NCBI RefSeq assembly: GCF_004000825.1 | Contig: NZ_BILZ01000017.1 | Span: 36,365 to 100,364 of the forward strand | Length of the DNA: 64,000 nt | Direction: 5' to 3' | Source: Paenibacillus kobensis NBRC 15729 | Lineage (GTDB): Bacteria > Bacillota > Bacilli > Paenibacillales > Paenibacillaceae | Part shown: one piece after another, positions 17,533 to 27,043 of the stretch | How positions within the stretch are numbered: the first letter of the stretch is position 1 | How the letters are laid out: every line of letters starts with the position of its first letter | Position numbers and translations under genes: made by a program | Notes under the pieces: generated by a model | The model's input: the letters and a program-made list of their open reading frames with translations, nothing else | The model's database searches: none | What the model was told of the DNA's origin: nothing

Positions 17533-17572
17533 GCCGGGGCAAGGGCAACCTTTGCTTCGGCTTATTTTTGCT
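17533..17572 (+). terminator. Terminator of the hss-hrt operon
   Basis: GCCGGGGCAA (17533-17542) pairs with TTGCTTCGGC (17552-17561) through several G-T pairs and is followed by TTATTTTTGCTTT. Confidence 0.7.
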
Positions 17573-17642
17573 TTCTGGACGAGCACCGGAGGGTTATCCC
17601 TTATGCGAATACCGCATTATAACAAGTGATTGCTTAATAGCG

Positions 17643-17704
17643 TTGACTTCCCTGGATACATCGTGTACGATTAATCGCATCCGATGCATCTGGTACGATG
17701 TATC
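17643..17704 (+). promoter_or_regulatory. Promoter with inverted repeat upstream of the MarR gene
   Basis: TTGACT (17643-17648), 17 bases and TACGAT (17666-17671) form a promoter. A perfect 10-bp inverted repeat, GATACATCGT (17655-17664) and ACGATGTATC (17695-17704), has one arm in the spacer and the other downstream of the start. ATCGTGTACGAT (17660-17671) is itself a palindrome over the -10. Autorepression by the MarR protein is the natural reading. Confidence 0.65.
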
Positions 17705-17749
17705 GACAGTCAGTCCGGTACGGTCTAATTGGAAGGGAGGATGAACAGA

Positions 17750-18253
17750 TTGGACAGAGACGATTTGCTGCGTGAATCGATCGATTTTTTGCACCGTTAT
17801 ATGATGAAGAGTCTGCAGAAGCATGCCGAGGAGTACGGCGTCACGGTTCCTCAAGCAAGGGTGATTGCCGATGTGCTGCAGCATGAACCGACTAGTGTCA
17901 AGCAGCTCACACAGAACCTCAAAATGACCCAGAGCACGGTGTCCGATATCGTGGAACGATTGACATCCAAGGGCATTCTCATGAAAACTCCGGATCCAGA
18001 TGACAAACGGGCCGTGAAGATTACACTGACGGAAGCGACGCGGCAAGGAATTCGTGGAGGAACGCCAGAACCTCTTAACCGTTCCGTAAGAGAGGCGCTC
18101 AACCTTCTGGAACCGGGCGAACAGGAGACCGTAGAACAAGGCATGCGGCTGTTCGTATCGGCAGTGAAACAGAAGATGGAGTCCGAAGGAACGGAGCACT
18201 CGGAGTATTTCGATATTCTGTTCTTTCCGCAGGACAAGACTAGAGAGAAGTAA
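17750..18253 (+). CDS. MarR-family transcriptional regulator
   Basis: This 167-aa winged-helix regulator has the MarR DNA-binding core in the stretch SVKQLTQNLKMTQSTVSDIVERL, followed by the basic wing DPDDKRAVKITLT. I favour the TTG at 17750, about 8 bases after GGGAGG; the ATG at 17741 touches that ribosome site and the TTG at 17729 precedes it. It lies 29 bp before an MMPL exporter gene, which it probably represses together with itself until an inducing compound binds. Confidence 0.9.
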   Translation: MDRDDLLRESIDFLHRYMMKSLQKHAEEYGVTVPQARVIADVLQHEPTSVKQLTQNLKMTQSTVSDIVERLTSKGILMKTPDPDDKRAVKITLTEATRQGIRGGTPEPLNRSVREALNLLEPGEQETVEQGMRLFVSAVKQKMESEGTEHSEYFDILFFPQDKTREK

Positions 18254-18282
18254 GTTTGGATATGGGATAGGAGGAGATTAAC

Positions 18283-20481
18283 TTGGCAAAATATTTGTAT
18301 CGGTTAGGCCAGTGGTCAGTGAACAAAAGGAAGGGCGTACTGTTCAGCACGCTGGCGATCCTGATCGTTCTGGGCATCGCGACGCTTAGTCTCGGTTCCG
18401 CATTCAGCAAAGAGCTGACGATACCGAATACACCGGCGGACCGCGCGGGCAAGGTCATTAGCGAGGAGTTTGCCGGAGCGGCGAATCTAAGCTCGAAGAT
18501 TCAAATCGTGTTCAAAGCGCCGGATGATAAGACAATGGAGTCAGCCGACGTCGAGCAGGCGATAACGGCCATGCTGAATGACATCGGTACAGATGCGGGT
18601 GTCGCGGGCGTGGCAACGCCAGTGCAGCTTCAGAACATAAGCCCAAGCAAACAGTTCGGCTATGCAGAGGTTACGTTCAAAGTCGCGGCCGAAGAGGTTG
18701 CGGAAGAGACGAAGGAACATATCCTCAGCCAAATGGAGCATACGAGAGAAGCTGGTATTCAGACGGAAGCGAGAGGCGACGTCGTTCTCTCAGAGTCGGA
18801 GACACCGCTGGTCGAGGTCATCGGTATCATTGTTGCTTTCTTCATTCTGGCGATTACTTTCGCGTCGTTCGTGGCAGCTGGTCTGCCGATCTTAACGGCG
18901 GGGGCCGGATTAGGCGTCGGCATGCTGCTGATCGTCATCGGTTCTAATTTTATCGAAATTCAGAACGTGTCGTTGTCCTTGGCAGCGATGATCGGACTTG
19001 CCGTCGGCATCGACTATGCCTTGTTCATTATGACGCGGTTCAAGCAGCAACTTGCCCAAGGCTATTCCGTACCGGAATCGGTTGCGATCGCGAACGGAAC
19101 AGCCGGCAGCGCTGTCGTATTCGCAGGCGTTACGGTTGTCATCGGTCTCTTGGGATTGTCCGTGGCGAATATTCCGTTCTTATCGATGATGGGCTACTCC
19201 GCAGCGCTGTGCGTCGTGACGACCGTTATTATTTCCGTTGTCGTATTGCCGGCTGTATTAGGCATGATTGGTCATAAGCTTACGCCAGCCAAGGAAAATA
19301 AATGGCTGGGAAGCTTAACGGGAACGAACAAGAACAAGAAGAAGAAGGCTTCTTCGAACCGGTGGGGCGAATTCGTCACGAAGCGTCCGCTCGTTGTCTC
19401 CCTTGTATCGATCGCGCTGCTCGCTGTCATTGCCGTTCCATTCTTCCACATCAACCTCGGGCTTCCATCCGATGGCACAGCTAAGTCGACGGATACGACG
19501 GAGCGGAGAGCTTATGATTTGCTGACGGAAGGGTATGGCGAAGGCTTCAACGCTTCGCTCATCGTCGCGGCGAAGGCGGACAAGCCGACGGAGGGCACTC
19601 CGCAAGCCGTAGCCGAGATTGCGAAGGAAATATCGGCGCTTCCAGGTGTTCTGAATGTGACGCCAGCTTTCCCGGGACCATCCGGACAGTTATATGTAAT
19701 GACGGTTATTCCGCAGACCGGACCTGACGATACGCAGACGAAGTCGCTTGTGAAGGCGATTCGGGCATTGTCTGATGAGACGGTGGAGGCGAATCAAATC
19801 GAGTTAATGGTTACGGGCACGACGGCTATGAATATCGATATCGCGCAAAAGCTGAACGATGCGCTGCCGATTTTTGCTGCTCTGATCGTCGTCATGGCGT
19901 ACTTGCTGCTGGTGCTCGTATTCCGGTCCCTATTGATTCCATTGAAAGCCGTGCTTGGATTCCTGCTGTCGCTCGGCGCTACGCTCGGATTCGTCGTATT
20001 CGTCGTACAGGACGGCAATCTGCTCGGCCTGTTCGGCTTCCCGGCTTCCAGTCCGATTCTGGCGTTCCTGCCGGTTATTCTGATCGGGATTTTATTCGGA
20101 CTGGCGATGGACTATGAGATCTTCCTCGTGAGCAAAATGCGGGAGGTTTACGCGCATACCGGCGATCCGCGCCGCGCAATCTTGGATGGTGTGCGGGACA
20201 GCGGCAGAGTCGTCATTGCGGCGGGACTTATCATGATCTCCGTATTCGTCGGCTTCATGCTTGCGCCGGATGCGATGATCAAATCGATCGGCATGGCGCT
20301 CGCCGTCGGCGTACTATTCGATGCTTTCATCGTTCGGCTCACGATCGTTCCTGCCGTCATGTCGTTGATGGGCAAGGCGGCTTGGTATATGCCGAAATGG
20401 CTGGATAAGCTGCTGCCGAACATCGATGTCGAGGGAGAATCGATTATGAAAGAAGTAGAGAAGAAAACGAAAGTGGCTTAA
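18283..20481 (+). CDS. MMPL/RND-family exporter (YdfJ-like)
   Basis: This 732-aa protein has the two-fold RND layout: a first helix, an extracytoplasmic domain (about 40-180), five or six helices (about 180-350), then a repeat of the same pattern. Motifs such as GLAVGIDYALFIMTRFKQQL and GLAMDYEIFLVSKMREV are the conserved MMPL transmembrane-4 signatures with the Asp residues needed for proton coupling. Such proteins export lipids or hydrophobic drugs. The start is a TTG with AGGAGGAG upstream. It shares an operon with the MarR regulator and ends in a terminator. Confidence 0.93.
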   Translation: MAKYLYRLGQWSVNKRKGVLFSTLAILIVLGIATLSLGSAFSKELTIPNTPADRAGKVISEEFAGAANLSSKIQIVFKAPDDKTMESADVEQAITAMLNDIGTDAGVAGVATPVQLQNISPSKQFGYAEVTFKVAAEEVAEETKEHILSQMEHTREAGIQTEARGDVVLSESETPLVEVIGIIVAFFILAITFASFVAAGLPILTAGAGLGVGMLLIVIGSNFIEIQNVSLSLAAMIGLAVGIDYALFIMTRFKQQLAQGYSVPESVAIANGTAGSAVVFAGVTVVIGLLGLSVANIPFLSMMGYSAALCVVTTVIISVVVLPAVLGMIGHKLTPAKENKWLGSLTGTNKNKKKKASSNRWGEFVTKRPLVVSLVSIALLAVIAVPFFHINLGLPSDGTAKSTDTTERRAYDLLTEGYGEGFNASLIVAAKADKPTEGTPQAVAEIAKEISALPGVLNVTPAFPGPSGQLYVMTVIPQTGPDDTQTKSLVKAIRALSDETVEANQIELMVTGTTAMNIDIAQKLNDALPIFAALIVVMAYLLLVLVFRSLLIPLKAVLGFLLSLGATLGFVVFVVQDGNLLGLFGFPASSPILAFLPVILIGILFGLAMDYEIFLVSKMREVYAHTGDPRRAILDGVRDSGRVVIAAGLIMISVFVGFMLAPDAMIKSIGMALAVGVLFDAFIVRLTIVPAVMSLMGKAAWYMPKWLDKLLPNIDVEGESIMKEVEKKTKVA

Positions 20482-20506
20482 TGATCCAGCCATACTGCCA
20501 ATCATG

Positions 20507-20532
20507 AACCACCCCGAAAGGGGTGGTTTTTT
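20507..20532 (+). terminator. Rho-independent terminator
   Basis: AACCACCCC, a GAAA tetraloop and GGGGTGGTT are followed by a T-run, directly after the MMPL gene. Confidence 0.92.
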
Positions 20533-20702
20533 GCTTTGCGGGACAACTTTCCCAATCATACGCAAGAAAGCGTGTACGTTGAGGAGTGTATGAAAGAATT
20601 AGGCCGGGGCTATCTTAACCTTGATGGACACGGTTGCTGCAGCAAGGAAATTGATATCGGATGAGGTTAAAGGACGAACGCTGCAGGGCTGGAGGAAGAA
20701 GA

Positions 20703-21908
20703 ATGGCAATCTTATTGAAGAAGCGCGGAGCCGTGCTTATTCTGATGTTGAACTTGTTTCTCGTCTTTACAGGAATCGGACTCGCCATTCCGATTATGCC
20801 GAAGTTCATGGAGGAGCTTGGCATTACGGGATGGGTGGTGGGACTGCTTGTGGCAGCCTTCTCCCTGACCCAGCTGATGTTCTCTCCCTTAGCGGGCCGG
20901 TTGTCCGATACTTACGGCAGGAAGAAAATGATCGTCATCGGCATGTTGAACTTCGCGGTGACCGAGTGGCTGTTCGGAGTTGCAGAAACATCCACGCTGC
21001 TGTTTGTCTCGCGGATGCTTGGCGGCATTAGTGCTGCACTCGTTATGCCGGCCGTAATGGCTTACGCTGCTGACGTCACGTCAGAAGAAGACCGGGCAGC
21101 GGGAATGGGTTACATTACAGCAGCGATTACGACGGGTTTTATTATCGGACCGGGGATAGGCGGGTATATTGCCGAATTCGGTATCCGAGTTCCATTCTAT
21201 AGCGCGGCGGTTGCGGGTATCGCGGCTGCGTGCGTGACGATTCTGTTCCTGCAGGAGTCACGGCCTGCGAAGGCGGCAGTTATTGATGACGCAGCATCAA
21301 CTGCACAGCGGAGCAGCCTGTTTTATCAGTTGGTCCATTCGTACCGGGAGCCGTACTTTATGGGCCTCGTCCTCGTGTTCGTCATGTCCTTCGGCTTGGC
21401 GAATTTCGAGACGTTGTTCGGACTGTTCTTCGATCATAAGTTTGGCTTCGGGCCCAAAGATATCGCCTTTATTCTGACGTTCGGCTCCATTGCCGGTGCG
21501 GTCGTCCAAGTTACTGCATTCAGCTGGATCTTGAACCGGTTTGGAGAGGCGCGAGTCATATCGGTCTGTCTTCTCTTTGCAGGAGTGTTTATTCTCGTGA
21601 CGCTGTTCGTACACAAGTATTGGATTATTTTTGCCGTTACCTTTATCGTCTTTCTCGCAACCGATATTTTGCGTCCGGCGATCAGCACGCAGATGTCTAA
21701 GCTGGCTAAGGATCAACAAGGTTATGTTGCCGGTCTGAACTCTGCCTTTACGAGTCTTGGGAATATTGCGGGTCCCATCGTTGCAGGGGCGTTGTTCGAT
21801 ATCAACATTAACTATCCGTATATGTTAGCATGTATCGTGCTGCTTAGCTGCTTCGTCATGACGTTAGTCGCCCGAAGCCGCGGCATACGGGATACGTTAG
21901 TTGAGTGA
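20703..21908 (+). CDS. MFS drug exporter (NorA/TetA-like, 12 helices)
   Basis: This 401-aa protein has 12 predicted helices and the major facilitator motif GRLSDTYGRKK between helices 2 and 3, plus a drug-exporter motif C-like GPGIGGYIAE in helix 5. It belongs to the proton-driven multidrug branch. The start ATG at 20703 follows GGAGGA; an upstream in-frame ATG at 20661 lacks a ribosome site. It lies beyond the MMPL terminator and so probably has its own promoter around 20560-20650. Confidence 0.92.
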   Translation: MAILLKKRGAVLILMLNLFLVFTGIGLAIPIMPKFMEELGITGWVVGLLVAAFSLTQLMFSPLAGRLSDTYGRKKMIVIGMLNFAVTEWLFGVAETSTLLFVSRMLGGISAALVMPAVMAYAADVTSEEDRAAGMGYITAAITTGFIIGPGIGGYIAEFGIRVPFYSAAVAGIAAACVTILFLQESRPAKAAVIDDAASTAQRSSLFYQLVHSYREPYFMGLVLVFVMSFGLANFETLFGLFFDHKFGFGPKDIAFILTFGSIAGAVVQVTAFSWILNRFGEARVISVCLLFAGVFILVTLFVHKYWIIFAVTFIVFLATDILRPAISTQMSKLAKDQQGYVAGLNSAFTSLGNIAGPIVAGALFDININYPYMLACIVLLSCFVMTLVARSRGIRDTLVE

Positions 21909-21912
21909 TCTG

Positions 21913-21944
21913 GGAGCAGTTTGCCGCTGTGCGGCAGCTGCTCC
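21913..21944 (+). terminator. Hairpin after the MFS gene (copy 1 of a repeated hairpin)
   Basis: GGAGCAG pairs with CTGCTCC, extended by TTGCCGC with GCGGCA, leaving a bulge. There is only a weak T-run. Almost the same hairpin recurs at 23375-23402. Confidence 0.6.
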
Positions 21945-22014
21945 TTCTGCTGTTAAGTGGGTTCGAGGAATCAGCTGTGAGCAATGCCGTTCACGGTCAA
22001 GAGTCCGAGGTTCC

Positions 22015-22134
22015 TTGACCAATAGGCTCGATGCCTATGAAACGTTTCTGGCTGGAGCAAAGAAAGACGCTATTATCGATCTTGGGTGCGGTTACGGCGG
22101 TGATACACTCTACTTGACGGAGCGCGGTTATCGT
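22015..22134 (+). pseudogene. Remnant of a SAM-dependent methyltransferase
   Basis: About 40 codons read as a class I methyltransferase N-terminal part: a helix LDAYETFLAGAKKD, then motif I IIDLGCGYGGDTLYL and ERGY. The frame upstream is meaningless and downstream it runs out 20 codons later without motifs II-VI. This is a truncated gene remnant between the MFS and reductase genes. Confidence 0.7.
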
Positions 22135-22226
22135 TACAGTAAGCCGAAACGGTGTTGGGAACCGGCTGCTGTAAAGGTGCATTTCTCGCCGTAAATCCTG
22201 TCATGAGAGCGGAAGATAAATAACGC

Positions 22227-22257
22227 TTGCCTTAAAGTGTACTTTAAGATGTATGAT
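22227..22257 (+). promoter_or_regulatory. MerR-type promoter with 19-bp spacer and perfect dyad
   Basis: TTGCCT (22227-22232), a 19-base spacer and TATGAT (22252-22257) match the elongated promoters activated by MerR-family proteins. The dyad CTTAAAGT-GT-ACTTTAAG (22231-22248) fills the spacer and is perfect apart from its two central bases. It drives the aldo/keto reductase gene 55 bp downstream. No MerR gene lies in the window. Confidence 0.8.
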
Positions 22258-22312
22258 GAATATGGCTGAACATAAATGACTATTTGACCCATTATTGGAT
22301 AGAAAGGTGTGA

Positions 22313-23299
<987 letters not shown>

Positions 23300-23374
23300 C
23301 ATAGCGATCTATGAGAAGGTGTTCATATTGAGCTTTTCAATAAAAGTAGTTTCAGAACGGTTCGGGATATATAT

Positions 23375-23408
23375 GGAGCAGTTTGCCGGCGGCAGCTGCT
23401 CCATTTTT
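23375..23408 (+). terminator. Terminator after the reductase (copy 2 of a repeated hairpin)
   Basis: GGAGCAG (23375-23381) with CTGCTCC (23396-23402), extended by TTGCC and GGCA, is followed by ATTTTTC. The sequence is nearly that of the hairpin at 21913-21944. Confidence 0.8.
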
Positions 23409-23532
23409 CATTAAGCCTACGGGCAGTTTCCCTAAGCCTCACTAAATAGAAGCCCCTATTAGTTGATATAGACGATATAATAACTTTTAATTACTGAGTC
23501 ATATTTGTTTTCGTAAGAGGAGGTTCGTTCGC

Positions 23533-24153
23533 ATGAATATTTTAATTTTGGGGGCAACTGGACGAGTCGGAGGTCACATCGTTACTTACGCCCTTCATGA
23601 CAGACATCGTGTTACTGTATTAGTTCGCACTCCGGAGAAGATTCAAATGAACAATGAGAAGCTAACTATAATACAAGGAAATGTTCTAAATAAAGATGAT
23701 ATCGTACGTGCAACACATGGGATTGATGTAGTGATTAGCGCGTTGAATACGGACGGGACAACTACTCTATCAGAAAGTATGCCGCTACTTATCGAAGCAA
23801 TGAACAACGAAGGTATACAACGAATTATAACTGTAGGAACTGCTGGCATCCTGCAAAGTAGAACCGCCCCTAATTTACTGCGATATCAGTCAAGCGAATC
23901 AAAGCGGAAGACAACCCGTGCAGCAGAAGAACATCATAAAGTTTACGAGATGCTGCAACAATCAACACTCGAATGGACGATTGTCTGTCCTACGTATTTG
24001 CCGGATGGAGAAAGCGTGGGTAACTATCGCGTAGAACGTCATTTTTTGCCGGAAGGCGGCGTTGAAATATCTGTGCCGGATACAGCGCAATTTACATATA
24101 GCCAAATAAACAATAGTGACTTTATCCAATCACGTGTGGGTATCGCCTACTGA
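23533..24153 (+). CDS. NAD(P)-binding atypical SDR (NAD(P)H-binding family)
   Basis: This 206-aa protein begins with a Rossmann motif GATGRVGGHIV and contains VISALNTDG and a YxxxK-less atypical active site, typical of the NmrA/BVR-B-like branch of atypical short-chain dehydrogenases. These proteins act as flavin or quinone reductases or as redox sensors; the substrate cannot be told. The ribosome site AAGAGGAGG precedes the ATG. It is markedly more AT-rich than the reductase upstream. Confidence 0.9.
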   Translation: MNILILGATGRVGGHIVTYALHDRHRVTVLVRTPEKIQMNNEKLTIIQGNVLNKDDIVRATHGIDVVISALNTDGTTTLSESMPLLIEAMNNEGIQRIITVGTAGILQSRTAPNLLRYQSSESKRKTTRAAEEHHKVYEMLQQSTLEWTIVCPTYLPDGESVGNYRVERHFLPEGGVEISVPDTAQFTYSQINNSDFIQSRVGIAY

Positions 24154-24160
24154 TATAAGA

Positions 24161-24192
24161 GGAGGATCCAATCATAAATGACTGGATCCTCC
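24161..24192. terminator. Inverted repeat between convergent genes
   Basis: GGAGGATCCA (24161-24170) and TGGATCCTCC (24183-24192) form a perfect 10-bp stem between the SDR and the convergent beta-helix gene. There is no T-run, but position suggests two-way termination. Confidence 0.55.
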
Positions 24193-24200
24193 ATAATAAA

Positions 24201-26225
24201 CTAGAACTCAAAATCAATGGTACCATTGTCGGTCAATTCAAACGGACCGGGTGTGACATCTGCATCAGGTCTCTTTCTTCCGAACAAGTCGGAGTCGAGA
24301 CGATATGGAGTGCTGTCCGGTTCCTCATACTTCATATCGGCGTGATAAGTTTTGCCAAGCAGGTCAGTGGTAACCAGCATCGCAGAGGCTCCCCGAAGCC
24401 ATTCGGGCTCATGGATCTGAATTTGCACCTTGCCTTGCGCAGGATTTATCTCAACTTGTATGCCCTTCTGCGCATATATCTTCGCATTGGATTCATGACT
24501 GCTTGGAACCGCATTGTTCAGATATAAATTCCCGCCCATAGCCACCGGAAGAACTGCATTTCCGATAAAGAAATCCTTGGCGGCATCGCCAAGCTCAATA
24601 AGCTCCTCTCTGGTGTATTCCCACCATTTCTTATCTTTTACATCAGGGTGTTTGTCGTAACCCCCCAGTCCCACAGCATGAAGATAGCAAATGGAATTGT
24701 CCGGAACACCATCCATGACCGTCTTCCCGTCTTCTCCAACGGCATCCCTTGGTTTAAGTGGTAGATGCTCGAAAAAGGTTATTGGAACAGGCTCCTTATT
24801 AGCAGCATTATCCCCTAAGAAGATATTGTTGTAGTATCGGTCATCGCCTCCAGTGATATTGGAGTACCCTGCCATTGCCGTCTCGTGGGGGAAGTGATAC
24901 GGCGTAATACGGGTAATCTCGGAACGAACTACAAATCTGCCTGCAAACAAATTATGGGCAAAAGCTCCGCCCTGCGCCATATTTCTGAAATTCATGGGAG
25001 AGAGGAACAGATTGTGATCGACCATATACGGACCATGGCAAACCTCAACGAATAAGTCTTCAGAAAGGTTGTCATAAAATACATTGCGGCTGATGCGGGT
25101 GCCTTGTGCCTGCCAGTCAAGCCAAAGCGCACGGTAACAGCTATAGATTGTATTTTCACTAATTTGAGTATCCAGGGAAGCATGCAGTTTGATTCCTGCT
25201 ACTTCGGCACCGTGTCTGAGTCGTTTGTGGTGAATATTGTAAATACGGTTCTGATAAATGCGGCTGAAGGCTGCCCCCATATGACCCACAATACCTGCCT
25301 GTTCGCAATCATGAATCACATTACCTCGAACGACGTGACTGCCGATTCTATCCTTATGCCAGCCGGAACGTAATGCCCGCAGAATAACCTCCTGCTCACG
25401 TTGAGTACCGCCTTTAATATGCTTGTCCGAAGACTTAGTGTGGCCCGTACCGATTTCGGTACCTAGGCTGATGCCAACGCATTTGGATTCACTGATCGTA
25501 TTGTTCTCAATAATCCAACCCTTGCTCCAGTGAGGTCCGATCAAGCCTTCCTGGTAGTCAGTAGGCGGCGCCCATTGAGGAGAGGCTTGACGAAGAGTGA
25601 ATCCGCTTACAGTAATATAGTCAAGTCCTGGTTTCTCAGGCCAGAAGCAATAAGGACGGACATTAATTTCTACATTTTCCTTACGAGGATCCTTCCCGCC
25701 GAAATTGGCCCAGATTTTGGTCGTCGAAGAACCAACTTCAGCATGCCATTGCAACAGCGAGTCCTCGGGATATTTGGCTTCCGGCCAAACTTCGGGCTTA
25801 TGAACCTTTTCAACACTATCGCATTCATACAAAGATTTGCCATCCAAATATACGTCACCAAGATGAACCGGGAAGGGCCCGTCAAACACCCAGTCTCCGC
25901 TCAACTCCACTTCAAAGGGATTACGAACGGAAAACATGGAATTGAGTACTTCCGTGCTCCAAACATTGTCTCCTTCAGACTTCCAGTCGGTAATTCGTTC
26001 AGCTCCTGTAATGACTACTTCTCCGTCTCCAGCGGATCGATATATGATTCTATGCTCCGCTGTTCCTCCATTAGCCGGGTTAACCCATTCCCTGTATACT
26101 CCGGCATGAACGACAACCGTATCGCCAGCCATGGCAAGAGCCGCAGCTCGTGATATTGTACGGAAGGGCTGATCGGATGTTCCTTTTGCCTGATCATTCC
26201 CATGTATGGAAACATGATATTCCAT
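24201..26225 (-). CDS. Right-handed beta-helix protein (GH141- or polysaccharide-lyase-like)
   Basis: This 674-aa protein starts VSIHGNDQAKGTSDQPFRTISRAA and GDTVVVHAGVYREWV, the usual N-terminal cap of parallel beta-helix carbohydrate enzymes, then runs through many short N-rich turns such as IENNTISES and ISENTIYSC. The layout resembles family GH141 (fucosidase/xylanase) but active-site residues cannot be identified with confidence. There is no signal peptide, so it probably acts in the cytoplasm on imported oligosaccharides. AAGAAGGAG precedes the ATG. It is convergent with the SDR gene and has no sugar transporter next to it. Confidence 0.85.
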   Translation of the reverse strand: MEYHVSIHGNDQAKGTSDQPFRTISRAAALAMAGDTVVVHAGVYREWVNPANGGTAEHRIIYRSAGDGEVVITGAERITDWKSEGDNVWSTEVLNSMFSVRNPFEVELSGDWVFDGPFPVHLGDVYLDGKSLYECDSVEKVHKPEVWPEAKYPEDSLLQWHAEVGSSTTKIWANFGGKDPRKENVEINVRPYCFWPEKPGLDYITVSGFTLRQASPQWAPPTDYQEGLIGPHWSKGWIIENNTISESKCVGISLGTEIGTGHTKSSDKHIKGGTQREQEVILRALRSGWHKDRIGSHVVRGNVIHDCEQAGIVGHMGAAFSRIYQNRIYNIHHKRLRHGAEVAGIKLHASLDTQISENTIYSCYRALWLDWQAQGTRISRNVFYDNLSEDLFVEVCHGPYMVDHNLFLSPMNFRNMAQGGAFAHNLFAGRFVVRSEITRITPYHFPHETAMAGYSNITGGDDRYYNNIFLGDNAANKEPVPITFFEHLPLKPRDAVGEDGKTVMDGVPDNSICYLHAVGLGGYDKHPDVKDKKWWEYTREELIELGDAAKDFFIGNAVLPVAMGGNLYLNNAVPSSHESNAKIYAQKGIQVEINPAQGKVQIQIHEPEWLRGASAMLVTTDLLGKTYHADMKYEEPDSTPYRLDSDLFGRKRPDADVTPGPFELTDNGTIDFEF

Positions 26226-26273
26226 ATAAACGCTCCTTCTTTCTACCTTATAAAAGGCAGGCGATGTATAAAA

Positions 26274-26489
26274 TTATTGTTGTATAAAGCTATAATACAT
26301 TTCCTTAATGAATGCATCTACTAGTACAGCAGTATTTTCTTTTTCTTTTGGAATATCACTGTTCATCTGACCCAATATTTGAGCTAGTCGCTGCAGCGGA
26401 TTGGATAGGGGTGAAGGAGGGCCCGAACTCCCTCGGGAGACGATAGCATAACGACGAACTGACTGCCGATTAATCGGGGGCTTGTTGCG
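26274..26489 (-). pseudogene. Possible C-terminal remnant of a protein gene
   Basis: A minus-strand frame of 71 codons is open but lacks any usable start codon. Its last part, ending LAQILGQMNSDIPKEKENTA and then VDAFIKEMYYSFIQQ, looks like real protein rather than chance. It ends 48 bp before the beta-helix gene on the same strand. I do not recognise the family. Confidence 0.3.
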
Positions 26490-26595
26490 CTAAAGAGCAG
26501 TTTTATTGGAAAGTGCATATCCAGGGAAGGAATTTATTGGGTTTAAAGCGAAGATAATCTTGATTTGATATGATTCTTATTTGGGAGTGTTCACT

Positions 26596-26997
26596 ATGTC
26601 AGAGATTATCATTAATGGTTCTTCTTTCGTCCTGTTAGTCAAAAATATGGAACAAACCGTTCAGTTTTATTCCGATTTAGGTTTCAAATATGAAGTGATC
26701 GGCGACAAGGTGCTTCACCACCATGTTTCGAGAGGTAAACTGACTCTTATTCTTGTTGAGGCTAAAGAAGAAGATGAGGTGAAACCAATCAGTTCCAGAT
26801 ATGAGGAACAATATTTTGATGTATTTTGTTATACGAATGCAGTTGATTTGATAGCTCGAGAAATAATGGAAAAAAATATAACCATCGTTAGAGAACCGAA
26901 TTACACCAATCATTGGAGTGAGTTTACATTCCGTGATCTCAACGGCTATCAGATTACCGTCGGAGGAGACATTGTAAATAAAGAACTTATTTCGTGA
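26596..26997 (+). CDS. VOC-superfamily (glyoxalase/bleomycin-resistance-like) protein
   Basis: This 133-aa protein has the paired beta-alpha-beta-beta-beta units of the vicinal oxygen chelate fold: FVLLVKNMEQTVQFYSDLGF at the start and FTFRDLNGYQITVGG at the end. Candidate metal ligands are the His residues in VLHHHV and Glu/Asp residues in the second half. The function ranges from fosfomycin or bleomycin resistance to lyases and cannot be set. The ATG at 26596 lies 8 bases after GGGAGTG. Confidence 0.88.
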   Translation: MSEIIINGSSFVLLVKNMEQTVQFYSDLGFKYEVIGDKVLHHHVSRGKLTLILVEAKEEDEVKPISSRYEEQYFDVFCYTNAVDLIAREIMEKNITIVREPNYTNHWSEFTFRDLNGYQITVGGDIVNKELIS

Positions 26998-27043
26998 TAA
27001 TGATTAATGGAAAACGTTTAGAGTTGGCCCTCAGGAGGATCAT

